This document shows, piece by piece, positions 33,828 through 46,275 of a stretch of 64,000 nucleotides of DNA. The notes under the pieces were generated by a model. It was not told where the DNA came from and did no database searches. It was given only the letters and a program-made list of their open reading frames with translations. Positions within the stretch are counted from its first letter, which is position 1. The number at the start of each line of letters is the position of its first letter. A program made the position numbers and the translations under genes. Source of the DNA: Cocos nucifera (taxonomy: Eukaryota > Streptophyta > Magnoliopsida > Arecales > Arecaceae); the NCBI GenBank assembly GCA_006176705.1, contig QRFJ01000385.1, positions 124,001 through 188,000 of the forward strand, written 5' to 3'.

Positions 33828-33904
33828 CTATAGAACAAAAGAAGAAATAAATTATGGCTTCGAAGTATATTGACAATCAATTGAGCTCAGGAGAGATCGA
33901 TTAC
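33828..33904 (-). other. Intron 2 of T3 antisense ORF
   Basis: 77 nt with donor GAG/GTAATC and acceptor TTCTATAG. Removing it joins two open stretches in frame. The equivalent T2 intron (23031-22951) has lost its acceptor G. Confidence 0.55.
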
Positions 33905-34341
33905 CTCAAGGAAGGCAGCAAAAGATTCTTCAAACCTCTCCGCACTTTTGGTCTGAACCATCTTCTTGATGATGTGTGGGAGGACACTCCTCTCCATAAA
34001 AGGATGAATGACCTCCCAGTCATCTAAGAAATCCTACTCCTGGTTAGAGCTCTCGCCATCCGAGCCTCAAACCTTCCTTCTGACCTTCTTGACGATGACC
34101 TTTTTCTTCTTCTTCTCCACTACTTCTCCCTGCTCAGGAGGTGCAGGGATGGTGGTTTCACCAGGCAAGGGTGAGTTCGATGTAGCCACAGCAATTTTTG
34201 GATTAGAAGCGGCCTAGGTCAGCATGACCAAACTCGTTTATTAGACACGGACCCTTTTTGATGACTCCACTGCAGGACCACCCTTCCTCTTAAGAGTTTG
34301 GATTCCCTGTGATAGACAATTCAGCTCCTTTGGAGTCATAT

Positions 34342-34416
34342 CTGTGATAGTAAAAATAGTAAAAATCAAGATCAAAATAAAGAATAAGGTATGAATGATG
34401 AGGTACAAAAAGTCAC
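34342..34416 (-). other. Intron 1 of T3 antisense ORF
   Basis: 75 nt with GT donor and CACAG acceptor and a T-rich body. It falls after the codons for LSPLNPV, exactly where the T2 copy has its 81-nt intron (23608-23528). Confidence 0.6.
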
Positions 34417-35171
34417 CAACTGGATTAAGAGGACTAAGGCCAAGATTAAATAGGGTCTGATTGTCCAACAAGCCGGATATTAGAGGAGCTCGATAATCCC
34501 TTAACTTGCTAGCCAAGTCTCGATCTTCTTTCTCTAGCCTAGGAGCTCGGTGAACTGAGTCTCTCAAAACTCCCATGAAGGAAGCCCTAATTCTAAGAAA
34601 GGACATGAGATGAAAAAAAGTTTGCCTTTTCAGTTATGAATGGAGGAAGGGGCGCCCATAAGTAACCCCTTCTTGTCGAACTAGGGGAGACATACCACCA
34701 ATCCTTGGTAGTAGGGTGGTGTTTGAAAGTGAAAAAATTATAGAACAGGAAAATTATAGGTCGGACCTCGGCTATGATAAACAAAGAAAGAATTTCTATG
34801 ATGAACCTAAATGAGTTTGCCACCATGGAGGAAAAGGAGATATTTAAAAACCCGAAGAGAGCTACAATGAAGAGAGAAATTGAAAGTCAAAGCCCAGCAT
34901 GAAGAGCCTTAGCATACAGGCAAAAATGACCCAGGGGAGGAGAACAGGCTAAGCCACTTGGTTCGAAAAGTTCAAGCTTGTATTCTAGGGGTATCCCATA
35001 CTAGATCCATGTTAGAAAAAGGTCTTCAGGATGAAGTACACAAAAAATGGTATCAGGAACAAAAGAGGGATGTGGTGCTTCAATGGGCTCGGCTTCCATA
35101 AGGTTTGGATCCATCAAGGCTAGGTGGGCCGTACTCTTGGAACAAGTCGAGCAGGATTCTTCGATGGACAT

Positions 35172-35795
35172 ATGGATCAAACTAAACTCGAAAAAGACCC
35201 CAAAAATCAGAAGAAATAAGGGATAAAATCCCTTTGAAGAAACTGAAGGGTCAAAAAATGAAAAGCTTTGAAATAATCAAAAGGAAGTTTGGGAACTAAC
35301 CTAGAGTGATTGGAGAAGGCAAGAAGATAATTTGTGGAGCAAAAACTAGATGAGAAGGCATCTGTGACAAGAGGAAATGGGGGAGAAGATTGAAACTCTT
35401 AGACAGAAAGAAGGTGAAAACCAGACGAAGGAGAAGAGAACTCAGTCGAAGTAAGGTGAAGGAGGAGGAAGAGGAAATTAAATAACCAAGGAAGGCTCAT
35501 GGCAGTTATGATTGCAGGTTTTCTCCATCCGATCTTCACCAGACATGTGTCCCACTCATCATGACTGGCACAAATGGTTGGTAGAACTTTAATGATGTCA
35601 TACCTCGAGCACCACTTCGACGAAAATTTTGAAATCCTATCTTTTTGGGTCGTCACGTATTGAAGAAGCTTTGGCATCAGTGTGGATAATGTCAAAATTC
35701 TCCACCTCATGGAAGCGAGAAATTAGAAAAGAACTTCGGCACTTGCATTTATACTCCCTTCTTTCGAATTTCAAACTCGAGAGTAGGGAGACTAG
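35172..35795 (+). other. T3 region between antisense gene and LTR
   Basis: No gene is seen on plus. On minus this would be the upstream (promoter) side of the antisense gene. It ends in a conserved block (TACTCCCTTCTTTCGAATTT, then GAGAGTAGGGAGACTAG) that also precedes the T2 LTR at 28742-28785; the purine part is the likely polypurine tract. Confidence 0.5.
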
Positions 35796-36730
35796 TGTTG
35801 GTGATAAATCCACTCCTGCCAAAGTTTGGCAAGATGCCCCACCTCGGGGCAGTCCCGTCTGATGGAGGCGACTGTGATCGAATTTCAGTCAGCTGAAATC
35901 TTGCTCCTATTCACTCTAAGATGGCTGACCTCCAACTCATGCATGCCGGACTATCTTCTCAGCTTTGACTATCAGATCATTCAGATAACTACAAAGCCTA
36001 AAGGGTGTCGTGGACCTCATCTAGATGAACTTGAATAGTGAAAATAGTCATCTAAACAGTTAGCTGAGTATTTGGCTAAGTATTCGACTCCTGTGTAGTC
36101 TAGCCCGATCGATCGAACTCCTCTTCAACTGGATCTCCTTCCAGTTAAATCTCATCATTACAATTGGATCTCACGTCGAGAGTCTTGGACCGACAGAGCT
36201 TCTTCTCAGATGAACTTCTACACCTTGCTATAAGTGGCAAATCTCAACATTCCTACATCGAGATCCTTGGGCATCCAAGCTAGAGTTAGCAGAAGAACCT
36301 CATCATCTACACTAGTTCAACTTCCAACTCAGCGAATACTACTAACCTATGACTACCTCAAAAATGATCGTACTATAGCTACTAATCTCCAATTGACTAG
36401 CAAGTCGCAACAATGGACACCACCCTCCATAACAAACCTCACATGGCTCCAAATGGCCCACTAACAGGTAGTTACAGCTATCACCATCAATTTGTTATGA
36501 GCTTCGCCTATATAAGGGATCCTCTAGATATGTTTTCCTCCATGCTCTCATCTCCATCTTAATTTTTCTGAGCACTTCATTCTTGTTGTCCAGAGAATTG
36601 ACTTGAGCATTAGAAGGTCCTGCCAGAGTCACCCACCTCTGGTATAGACTTCTTTTTGTAGGTCTTGTTGGCGGCCTCATCCCCACCCACTCCAGCAACT
36701 CCAGCATCGGCACCATTTTCCGCACCAATA
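35796..36730 (+). mobile_element. Tat element T3, 3' LTR
   Basis: The 935-bp LTR begins TGTTGGTGATAAAT and ends GCACCAATA, with a TATA box (CTATATAAGG) near 36507-36516. It matches the T1 LTR (13152-14084, minus) over its whole length at roughly 85% by eye. The next five bases are GTAAG (36731-36735), the same as the flank of the T1 LTR. Confidence 0.85.
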
Positions 36731-38267
36731 GTAAGGTTTATCCCTTGTATTGTAAAGGTTGTCCCAGTTCATGCATATCTAAAGTTAATCATAAATTTAT
36801 TTGCTATGATCTAGATTAATTTATAATTTATTAGATTTAAAGTTATTTAAATCTAAAAATAAATATTTTAAATTGCACGAACTGATCTTATAAGGTTATC
36901 CTACTATAAAGTTTAATTCTTATAGTGAAAAGATTGTCCTAGCACGTGTTGATCCAAAATTTTATCATAAAAATTTTAGATTATATTTAAGAAATTTTTA
37001 TGATTTAATTAAAAGTATTTCAATCTAATTTTTATCATCATAAATATGCTAGATTTGATCTAGGGTGATTTATGGTTGATTAGAATTGAAATAGTTTCAA
37101 TTTGAATTACATGAATATGTTTAGATGAGATCTAAAGTAGATTTATATTTACATTATTTGCATATTGATTATGAATCAAACATGCAATTGGTTAATAGAA
37201 TCATGTTGCAAAAATATTTTACAAATATGAAAATCATTTTCAAAATGCCAAACCCCAACCCTCAATCCAAAACTTAATTAAGAATTAAGAGTTATTTGAT
37301 TAGAATCTAGGATTGCAAATTGAAGATCCAAAGATACAAATCATAACATTTGGGTTAACGAGTTAGTAGAAATGGATTTAATTAGAGAATTGACTAAATC
37401 TAATCAATAGTCATCTTAGATTAGATCAATGATTCTCTGGATCAATTGCAATAGCTGTAGTTGGTCAAGTCCATGTTTTTAATGAGAATCAAAATAGACT
37501 TGATTCTTGGCCATGCGGTCTAACCCAAACTGTTATGTTGATTCAATCAAAACTAATTAATCAGTTGGTGTCTAAGGTAAGTCTAGCAATCTAGATCGAT
37601 GGTCTTTAATTGGCAGTCCACTTACTTGGCCATTTTTTATGGTGTCTAAGGCAACCTTTAGTAGACCCTCACACCAATCTCACTTACCTAGCCTTCTTGG
37701 TGAAATTATGTTTTGACCAGATCACTTGATAATTCAAGTTGATCCATGTCAGTTAGGTAAATCAGTATGACTGATTTAGGTGCTCCTAGACCATCTTATC
37801 AATGGTCTTCCTTAATCTAACTTGATGAAGTCAATAGGAGGATCATGACTACCTGATTCATCTAACTCTATTCTCTAAATCAAATTAACCAAATTCTCTA
37901 AAATTATTAGATTCTTAAAAATGAAATAGTTATGGTGATAACTAGATCATAGCCTCCTATTAAGTAAGTGATAATGGGTCCATTAGTTGGATAATCATTG
38001 GAAGCTCAAAGGCCTGGTGCTTATTGGCTAATAAAATTATCATTCATAATATGATTTCTTGGTTGCGTCTCTCTAAATGATGGTTAGGTTGACCAACCAA
38101 AATTGCACTTAATAATTCATTGGTTTGATGGACCAAGTAAGGTCATGTTAATGGTTGAAAAATTATTTAGAAAAATAAATTACTAAAACTTATTTAGAGA
38201 AATAATTGGTTATGAACCTATCCTTAGATGTACATAGGTTGACCAACTAAAGTTGGGCTTGTGTGCA
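36731..38267 (+). other. Copia B leader, continued
   Basis: No ORF of note. The first 250 bp carry two degenerate repeats of a unit with TATAAGGTT-TCCTACT and GATTGTCC. A consensus splice donor TCTAAG/GTAAGT lies at 37576/37577 in a context (GGTGTCTAAGGTAAGTCT) shared with the Copia A leaders, and a later stretch (CAATCTCACTTACCTAGCC) is shared too. The region is cut at 38268 by a Copia A LTR. Confidence 0.5.
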
Positions 38268-40551
38268 TGTTAGATATGTGTGCCCTAAAAGCCAGAATTG
38301 GCTGGCACTTGTAATACACTTCTAAGGGCAAAATTATAATTTTGATTATAAATAATAAAATAGGCTATTTTCTATCATAAATATGTATTTAGTGTTTGTG
38401 ATACATCCCTTGAGTTAATGATAATGATAATTCATATTTTCAAGAGTTGAAAATTTAAGACATGAATTTTCATTTATTAACTCATAAAATGCTCCTGACC
38501 ATAGGATCGTCATGAAGATGGTGATTAATCTGAAAGGTTAGTGTACAATCGCTTCTTTATAGTAGATGAGTCTTGAGTCTATGGGGTAGAGATATTGGAA
38601 CGAGAGTATAGATACTCATTAGAGAATAAGAGCACTGAGAATGACCACCTCGAGTAGTCATAAGGAAGCCTACCTTCTCATCGATGACTGACTCAAAGCT
38701 GTAGTGGTGTGTCTGGTTCTTTGATCTAAGGTGCATCGATAGTTCACCTTGAGGGTATTATAGTTTGACTACACCATGACTCAATTTTCTAGCCATTCAG
38801 AACCCTGAGGTGTATGTTGGCTATAGCATGTTTATTGTAGAAATTGGATTGCACCAAGAGGGAATCTATATACCTCGGTAGAAGTGGAGCAGCCCTATGA
38901 TGATCATGAGAATCAAGTTCATAAGCCCATGGCCATGGCAGAGAGTGAAATAATGGAAAGAGTTTTTATTAAGGTTTTTACATCAGACTTGAATCGAATG
39001 GTTAAATCATATGATAGAAATTAGGGTTTGATGAGTTCACCTTAACCCTAATCTGATCGAGGCTCAAGATAGAAGAACTTAATCACACAGGTAGCTGCAA
39101 CAAAAGATTCATTTTCAATGTTGATGGATTACTACCATATACTGCTAGGTGTCACTGGTGGATTTTGGGAGCAATTAGAATGATTTAGATGATCGATCAT
39201 TCCAGTTGTCTGAATCAGAAGAGTTCTGATCCATCAAAAGAAGTTTTAATGATGTCGATGATGGAGATCATGACATATCCCATTATCATATAGAATTGAA
39301 CCTAACTGGGTCATACAAATAAGGATTTGGATCTAGATATCATCAATTGGACTAATCCAGTTCAATTGATTTGAATTAGATTCAATTAGGTTCAAGGAAA
39401 TCATGTTAGCACACGATTCAACCTAATGTTCTCCTTTTATTATCATTAAAAGTTATCTCGATTGAGCCAAATATATTTGTGCACACTTAGGTACCATCAT
39501 TGATCTGACTGGAGCTTGTCTAGGTCAAAAAAAGGATGTCTTAATTTATGAGATAAATTTGAGACAACATCTATCATTTTTTATCACCTGCTAATTCTTG
39601 TCCTTTGACTTTGGTCAAATGTTGACCTTTGACCCTTGAACATCTGCCTATGTGTCATGCACTTATTGAAGAGCAAATAGGGGCTTGTCCTCTTACTGAA
39701 ATTTAGAAAGGAGGGGGCGCACGCCTAGGATGGCATGCACCCATGGATAGGGATGCCTGGAGTCCCATACGGATGGAACTCTAGGTTGCTTCTTGGATTC
39801 TACTTAGGTGATCCTTACTTATAGACTTTGATCAGTCTTAGGCACCATCTAAGAATGAATTTATGGGGCTCTGATCTGATTGGATTAGGTGATGTCATCC
39901 CATCAATCAGATTTAGATCTGATTTCACGAAGCAATGCGATTGGTCGGGATGATGTGGCACTGCATGGCGGAGCAAGGTCTATAAATAAACCCTATTTGC
40001 ACCCAACATTCATAGAGTTTCTCCTAGCCCATGCCCCAAGGCTGCCCCTCTCCCTCCTCTATGCCATCTTTTGATCCTCTCTCTCCTCTCACGTCCAAGG
40101 AAAGTTGGACTTCAGTTTGGTGCGATCCAGGCAAGAAAAGGCTGACGAGAAAGGATGAAGGCAGCACTGCTGTAGAGACGACTGCTGATCTTCAAAAGGA
40201 GTTTTGAAGATCTTCCAAATTAGATTCAGATCTAATTTTTAGAAAAATGATAAAGAAGGATAAGATCTCTAGATCTAGCCTGAGTGGATACTAGTAGAGG
40301 CCAGGCGCTTGTGTGGCTAGATCCAGAACCTCAGGCAATCAGCAGGATCATCAAAGGATAATTGGATTACCCACATCAAGGTACAAATTAAATTAGATTT
40401 AATTTATTTTATTTTTATTTATTAGATCTATAAAATTAGATCTAAAATATTTTATATCTGATATGGATGCTTAAGAAAAATTTTGAAATATCTCTTTTGA
40501 TTCGATCAGATCTGAACAAATCTGATCCAAAAAATCAGGATTTTCCCTTCA
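38268..40551 (+). mobile_element. Copia A 5' LTR
   Basis: This 2284-bp LTR starts TGTTAGATATGTG and ends TTTTCCCTTCA. TATA box near 39976-39986 and TTGAC-containing U3 near 39600-39650. Its primer site TGGAATCAGAGCC is at 40554, two bases inside. It inserted into the Copia B leader. Its partner LTR at 44712 is truncated. Confidence 0.9.
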
Positions 40552-40553
40552 AC

Positions 40554-42425
40554 TGGAATCAGAGCCAGATTCAATAAAAATTGTTTAGATCTAATTTTTA
40601 ATTTATTTTAATCTAATAATTGATGATTTTAGATATCACATGAGATGTGATTAGATCTGAAATCAAAAAAATTAAAATTAAATAATATAGATCTAAGTTC
40701 TACAAGATGCATGACTAGTTGTAAAATAGAATAGTTCTATACATAATTTTGCATAATCATGATTTATTTTAATTAAATTATGATTTTAGATCTATTTATT
40801 TTCTATTTTTTGATGATTATAAATATTATAATAATATCTAAAAAATAAAAAATAAAATTATTTAATTTTTAGATCATATGAGATATGATAATTGTATGTC
40901 TAGACTAGTTGTAGAATAGTTCTACATAATTATCTAGAAGAATTTATTTTCACGTGATCAATTTAAATCTAATATTTTAGATAATTATGAGATAATTTAG
41001 ATCTAAAAAACATGCATGCATGCTACATGAGATGTATACAAAACATGTATTAAGTTAGATCAAATTTTATATATGAGATATATGATGTAGATCTAACTAG
41101 TTTTGTAGATTTATATTTCTGATTAAGGCATCCTTCATGGCCGTCTGATCATAAGAACAAAGTAGGATTTAAATGCCCTCTCCTCTCATTTGATGGGGTG
41201 TTCTTTTGATGTGTAGGGGTGCTACGCATTCGTCCTTAATCAAAAATCAAAAACTTACTTTCTGCAAAATCCTAAATTCTGAAACCCTAGGATTTTATTT
41301 ACATATTTTGTTTATAAACCTTAAACTTAATTAAGAATTAAGATTATGAAATATTAATTAGATCAAAAATTATAAATTTCAAATTTATGACATATTCATA
41401 ATATTGGATTCAAGCTTGGGTAGCTCAATTAGGTCTAAGTGGTTGATTAAATTGAATCAAGAGTTGGTTAGATGGGATCAATAGTGCTAAAATTGACCAG
41501 CCTAATAGGATTAAGTCTGGATCAAGATCGAGTCACGTGAGTGATCGATCAAGCTAAGACCTAATTAGGCTCAATCGTTAAAGTCTGGATTGTAGGCTAA
41601 TCTGATTGGTTCTGACTCAATAATTTGATATCTAAGGTAAGTCTGGTAGATACGATTGACTGATTTTTAATTGAAAGCTATTCGACTCGAATGTATTCTT
41701 ATCGAGTTAATGGCATATCCCTCCCATCGGTCTCACTTACCTGGCCATATTTGTTGGCTTAGTTCTAATTTGAGGAGGTCAATAATCCGAGCTAACCCAT
41801 GCCACTAGGTTAGTCATAATGGTTATGACTATGTCAAGTCTAGTTTAATGAGACCTAAATCAAATCTCTCTAAGAAAAGATTAAGTCTAAGATATTCCAC
41901 CATTGTAGATGTGCAGGCCCTTCCCGGGGTTGATTATTCTCGACTGGTTACAGTGGCTCAGTTGCACCGAAAAGATGCAACCATATCTATTAGGCATTGG
42001 ATGCTATGGGCTGGAGGATGGATTGGGCTCAATATTCCAGATACGGTAAGAGACTCAATTAGAAATCCAATCTGTGCAAATGGTGGGTCTGACTTAACTA
42101 AGGAGTGGATCAATATTTCGGGCATGGTGAGATTCATGAATTTGAGATCAAGTTTAGGTGCACCATGATTGGAGAATCATTGAATAAGAGTTGTTCACTC
42201 ATTGGCTAACCCATCACCAATAATTGTTAGGTGAGGTAATGAGTCAGTTGGTGGAATTGCACCACCCACTAGAAATCATTAATCGTGGAGATTTTTGCAT
42301 CTCTACAGAGAGAGCGTAAGGATCCAAGAAAATAGTGGAAGCTAATTTGTTTAAACATAAAATCTCTAAATAAATTGGTTAAGTCTTAATTACAATATCT
42401 AACTAAAAACTTTGACTCTCTACAA
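40554..42425 (+). other. Copia A 5' leader with predicted intron
   Basis: Leader of about 1.87 kb beginning with the initiator-Met tRNA primer site. The predicted intron is 41637-42425 (789 nt): donor AAG/GTAAGT, CTAAC branch-like motif at 42399-42403, acceptor decayed from CTACAG to CTACAA. It has the same length as in the other two copies. An open frame of 106 codons lies inside it (41848-42168). Confidence 0.55.
41848..42168 (+). other. Small leader ORF of unknown meaning
   Basis: An open frame of 106 codons (MRPKSNLSKKRLSLRYST at the start; LTKEWINISGMVRFMN near the end) lies in the Copia A leader. The same frame is visible, with stops, in the leaders at about 18640-18320 and 57605-57372 (both minus). 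No known domain. It may be chance conservation of young repeat copies rather than coding; it sits within the predicted leader intron. Confidence 0.3.
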
Positions 42426-42429
42426 AAAA

Positions 42430-44711
42430 TTGCCTACATCCAATCCATTAGCATGAATCCTGGACACCCATAGACTGATCGAATCAAATTACAAGGATTG
42501 GCTCCAAAACTTCAAAATCATTTTGGATTCCAAGAAGTTAACTCATGTATTGGACCAGGACCCTCCCACCTTACCAGCCAGTCCATCCACTGAGTAGAGA
42601 GCGTCTCTAGATAAGTGGACGAATGAAGATAACAAGGCTAGATATTACATGTTGAGCTCGATATTTGATGAACTTTAGTGCCAACATGAAGATATCAGGA
42701 CTGCTTGCTAAATGTTGGCCCACCTACAGGAGATGTTTGGTGAACAGAGTCGCACAGCCAAGTATCAAGTCACTAAATGACTTTTCAAGACTAAGATGCA
42801 TGATGGGTAGTCAATCCAAGATCATTGTCTGATGATGATCAAGGATTTGAAAGAGCTTGAGAAGCTCGGAGTGAGGTTGGACTTGGATCTGCAGAATATA
42901 TAATTCTGCAATCTTTGACTGATGCATATAGGCAATTTATCATGAACTACTATGTGCATAAACTTCAAAATTCCTTGGTCGAACTTATGAACATGCTGGT
43001 TACCACTGAGCTTTCCATGAAAGGTTCTAAAGGCTCAGTACATGCTATGGAATGGACTTCTTTCAAGAAAAAAGTCTTTTGAAAAGAAGAAGAAGTTTGT
43101 GAAAAAGCAGAAGGTGGAAGGAGGAAAGAAAAAAAAGGCAGAGCTGAAGAAGAAGGCCACTGACAAAGAAAAGTATTTCCATTGCAACAATGACGGCCAC
43201 TGGAAGTAGAACTGCCCTACTTACCTGGCCACCCAAAAGAAGAAGGAGGTAGGTCCTTCTAGAGGTATGCTCGTTATTGAGTCTAACCTTATGGTTTCAT
43301 CTGCATCTAGTTGGGTGCTTAACTCTGGTTCTAGTGCTCACTTGTGCACTTTTGTACAGGGTCTTAAGGATAGCAAGAGGCTGAGGGATGGCGAAATGAT
43401 CCAACGCATCCAAAATAGAGCAAGAGTTACTACCATGGCCATGGGAACATACCCTCTTCAACTACCATCTGGTTTAGACTTAGTGTTAAAAGACTATTAT
43501 TATGTGGCTGTAGCAAGCAGAAATTTGATTTCTATTTTCTGTCTTACATTAGAAGGCTATGTAATTAGTTTTCTTAAGGACCATTGTAGCATTCTTTATG
43601 AAAGAAATAAAATTGCAAGCAGTTTCCTTATTAACAATCTTTATCAGTTACATGTTAATGTATCTATTTTTAATATCGAGCAAAATATGAATACCATGAA
43701 ATAACCTAGGGATAGTCCAAATGATAGGTATCTATGTCACCTAAGACTATGTCATATAACAGAAGATAGGGTTAACAAATTGAAGAAAATTGGGCTATTG
43801 AGTCCATTGACTTTTGAGTCATATCCAATTTGTAAATCTTGTCTTCATGGCAAAATGACTACGCTCCCTTTTGTGGGACATGGGGAAAGGGCCACGGATC
43901 TTCTTGCCCTAGTACATACTGATGTGTGCGACCCATTTGATGTGCCGGCTAGAGGCAACTTTGTCTACTTCATAATCTTTACCGATGATTTATCTAGGTA
44001 TGGGTATGTGTATCTTATGAGACACAAGTCTAAAGCTTTTAAAAAGTTCAAGGAATTCAGACATGAAGAAGAAAAGTAAACTGAAAAACCCAATAAGGTT
44101 CTTCGATCAGATCGAGGAGGTGAATATCTTAGTCGAGAATTCTTGGACTATCTTAAGAAAAATGGAATAGTCTCTCAATGGACTCCATTTGGAACACCTC
44201 AACTTAATGGAATTTCAGAACGGAGGAATCGGACCATATAGATATGGTCGATCCATTGATGAGTTTCAATTTCCTATTTTTCTTTGAGATACTGTTTTAA
44301 CTCACATACTTACTTAATAGCGTTTTTCTAAAATCGTTCTACCATACTGTATGAGAATGGCTGGTAAGAAATCAAGTTTGAGTATCTCAAAATTTGGTTG
44401 TCCGGCTCATGTCAAAGACAACAGCGGATAAGTTAGACTTAGGTTTCTTAGAGCTCAATTTAAGGATATCCTAAAGATCATTAATACTATTTCAACATTT
44501 CAGAAGATACAACGTGATTATGATCGACATGCCATCTTTCTTGAAAAATAGTTTATTCAAATAGCGGCATTGGAAAGCAGATCAACTCGAGGAGAAAGTC
44601 TCACAAGAGCAAGAGCTAAGGATCAAATGAACCAAATCAGGTTTAAGCCAATCCATTCACTACCTCCTCCACCTCATAGATCGAAAAGAATTTATTCCTC
44701 TAAGAGGTACT
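42430..44711 (+). pseudogene. Copia A gag, protease and integrase, RT deleted
   Basis: The gag start codon is decayed to ATT. Gag motifs follow in several frames; the zinc knuckle reads YFHCNNDGHWK-NC (first Cys lost, one stop). Protease is WVLNSGSSAHLC, with the catalytic Asp changed to Asn. Pre-integrase has CKSCLHGKM; the core has HTDVCDPFD, FIIFTDDLSRYGYVYLMRHK, VLRSDRGGEYLSREFLDYL and GTPQLNGISERRN. Downstream of integrase only decayed C-terminal text remains, then the 3' LTR starts at 44712. All of RT and RNase H is deleted. Confidence 0.85.
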
Positions 44712-45263
44712 TGTAGATATATGTGCCCTAGAAGCCAGAATTGGCTGACACTTGTAATACACTTCTAAGGGCAAAATTATAATTTTGACTATAATCAATA
44801 AAATGGGTTATTTTCTATCACACCTGTGTATTTAGTGTCTATGATACATCATTTGAGTTAATGGTAATGATAATTCATATTTTCAAGAGTTGAAAATTTA
44901 AGACATGAATAACATTATTAACTCATAAACAGCTCCTGAGCATAGGATCATCACAGGATGCTGATTGATCCAGAATGTTGTGACGATCGCTTCTCTTAGT
45001 AGATGAGTCTAGTCTATGGTGTGGAGACACTGGAGCGAAAGTACAGGTACTCGTTACGAGAACGGGCACTGAGCATGACCACCTTTGAGTAGTCATTAGG
45101 AAGTCTACCTTCTCGTCAATGACTGACTCGATGCTGCAGTAGTGTGTTTGGTTCTGACCTGAGGCATCGGCAGTTCACCTTGAGGTGTTATAGTTGACTA
45201 CACCATACTCGGTCTCCTAGCATATTGGAACCCTGAGGTTTATGTTGGCTATGCATGTTCATT
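44712..45263 (+). mobile_element. Copia A 3' LTR, truncated
   Basis: The first about 550 bp of the LTR (TGTAGATATATGTGCCC, one T lost) follow directly on the truncated pol without a polypurine tract. It has many single-base deletions compared with the others. It ends at CATGTTCATT, where a T-rich tract begins; the remaining about 1.7 kb are absent. Confidence 0.8.
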
Positions 45264-45412
45264 ATTTTTTTTTGTTTTTTTTCATCATTTTCATGTTTTT
45301 CTCTGTTATTCATTTTTTTTTTCCTTCTTTTCTTTTTTTTGTATCTCTTTTTTTTCTAGTTCTTTTTTCTTGTCTTCTTTTCTCTTTTTTTTTTTTTTTT
45401 TTTTTTTCTCAT
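45264..45412. repeat. T-rich polypyrimidine tract
   Basis: About 150 bp almost only of T with scattered C, G and A. It forms the junction between the truncated Copia A LTR and Copia C gag. Its translation gives a run of Phe/Leu, which is not a real protein. Confidence 0.85.
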
Positions 45413-46275
45413 CTAGAGTTAAACAGTCTTGTATATTTTGATAGATCTGGCAGCCTAAGAGCCAGCTCAAAGCATTGTGGGTCAGTTAGAACACTTACCA
45501 TAAAGTGGCTCAATGATCGAATCACGGGTGCATATTTATCATGCTGATGGCACAATAAAAGATGGAATTCAGTGTAGGTTTGAGATAGTCCATTTTAGAA
45601 GACATACTTCAAGTGTTGAGACGAGTCTTTTGGATAATTGTGAGTTGAGAGGCATAAGACTAGTTTTACCATTTTCAATGCCAGGATGAGAGATAGAGCT
45701 TCAGTCACTGATCTTGTACTATACATGATCAAGCTGATGGAGCATTTAAGCAAGCTCAGCTTTTTCTTACACAAAAATCTAGGAAAAGATACAATTCTAA
45801 ACTCATTGCCTAAGTCTTATCTCCCATTCCTTACTCATTATTCGACAATGACTGAAATTAATTACGATGGGTTACTGGGGTTACTTTAGAACTTTGAGAA
45901 GAATCACCAATTTCATAAAGAGACGGTAAACTTAGTGGGAGGGTTTTCTTCTGATTCTCGACCCTTTAAGAAAGAAAAGAAGAACAAGAACAGACAATAG
46001 TCCAAAAGATGCAGTTCAAGCTGAGACATTTGTGTAGAACCAGACCAAGAAGCAAAAGCCCGATAAGAGTCAAGTGGAGTGCTTCTTTTGTGAGAAGCCG
46101 GGGCACTTGAAGAGGAACTATCCTCAGTACATTGCCTCCCTGGATACAAACAAGGCGAGGAAAGAAGCCATAGCAATTGAGGCAATGGTATTTTAGTTAA
46201 CTTCCTTATAATTTTTTTTTTTCTTGTATAGGTATTTTTGATTTTAGGATTAAATTTGGATACCGATGGCCCTTA
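45413..46275 (+). pseudogene. Copia C gag and start of protease
   Basis: Gag text is readable from about 45686 (MRDRASVTDLVLYMIKLMEH, then ILNSLPKSYLPFLTHYSTM). A zinc knuckle follows as CFFCEKPGHLKRNYPQ (last Cys is Tyr), then a linker. The protease begins with LDTDGP at 46253-46275, where the family has LDTGCSSHIC, and is split there by the Copia A2 insertion; it resumes at 61255 with YHICN. The start of the element left of 45413 is not recognisable. Confidence 0.75.

Larger units (their letters stand above)
33231..35171 (-). pseudogene. Tat element T3, spliced antisense ORF
   Basis: This gene runs against the retrotransposon, between the 56-bp array and the LTR. A plausible start is the ATG at 35171 (MSIEESCSTCSKSTAHLALM). 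Next come PHPSFVPDTIF, YGIPLEYKLEL, MVANSFRFIIEILSLF, KDWWYVSPS, VHRAPRLEKEDRDL and LFNLGLSPLNPV. Intron 1 (34416-34342, 75 nt, GT...CACAG) joins to DMTPKELNCLSQ. Intron 2 (33904-33828, 77 nt, GTAATC...TATAG) joins FAAFLE to a helical, Glu/Lys-rich region with EALLREEQVSAGLKAALML. A stop at 33393 precedes the likely natural end near PPQVDNF (33231). It resembles PF04195-type 'putative gypsy type transposon' proteins. Role unknown. Confidence 0.65.

Noticed and set aside
35399..35862. Several short frames on both strands between T3 antisense gene and LTR
   Set aside because: They overlap each other in different frames and contain the conserved polypurine block; no motif supports coding.
45242..45547. 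Open frame of 101 codons rich in Phe and Leu, looking like a membrane protein
   Set aside because: It is the translation of the T-rich tract at 45264-45412, not a gene.
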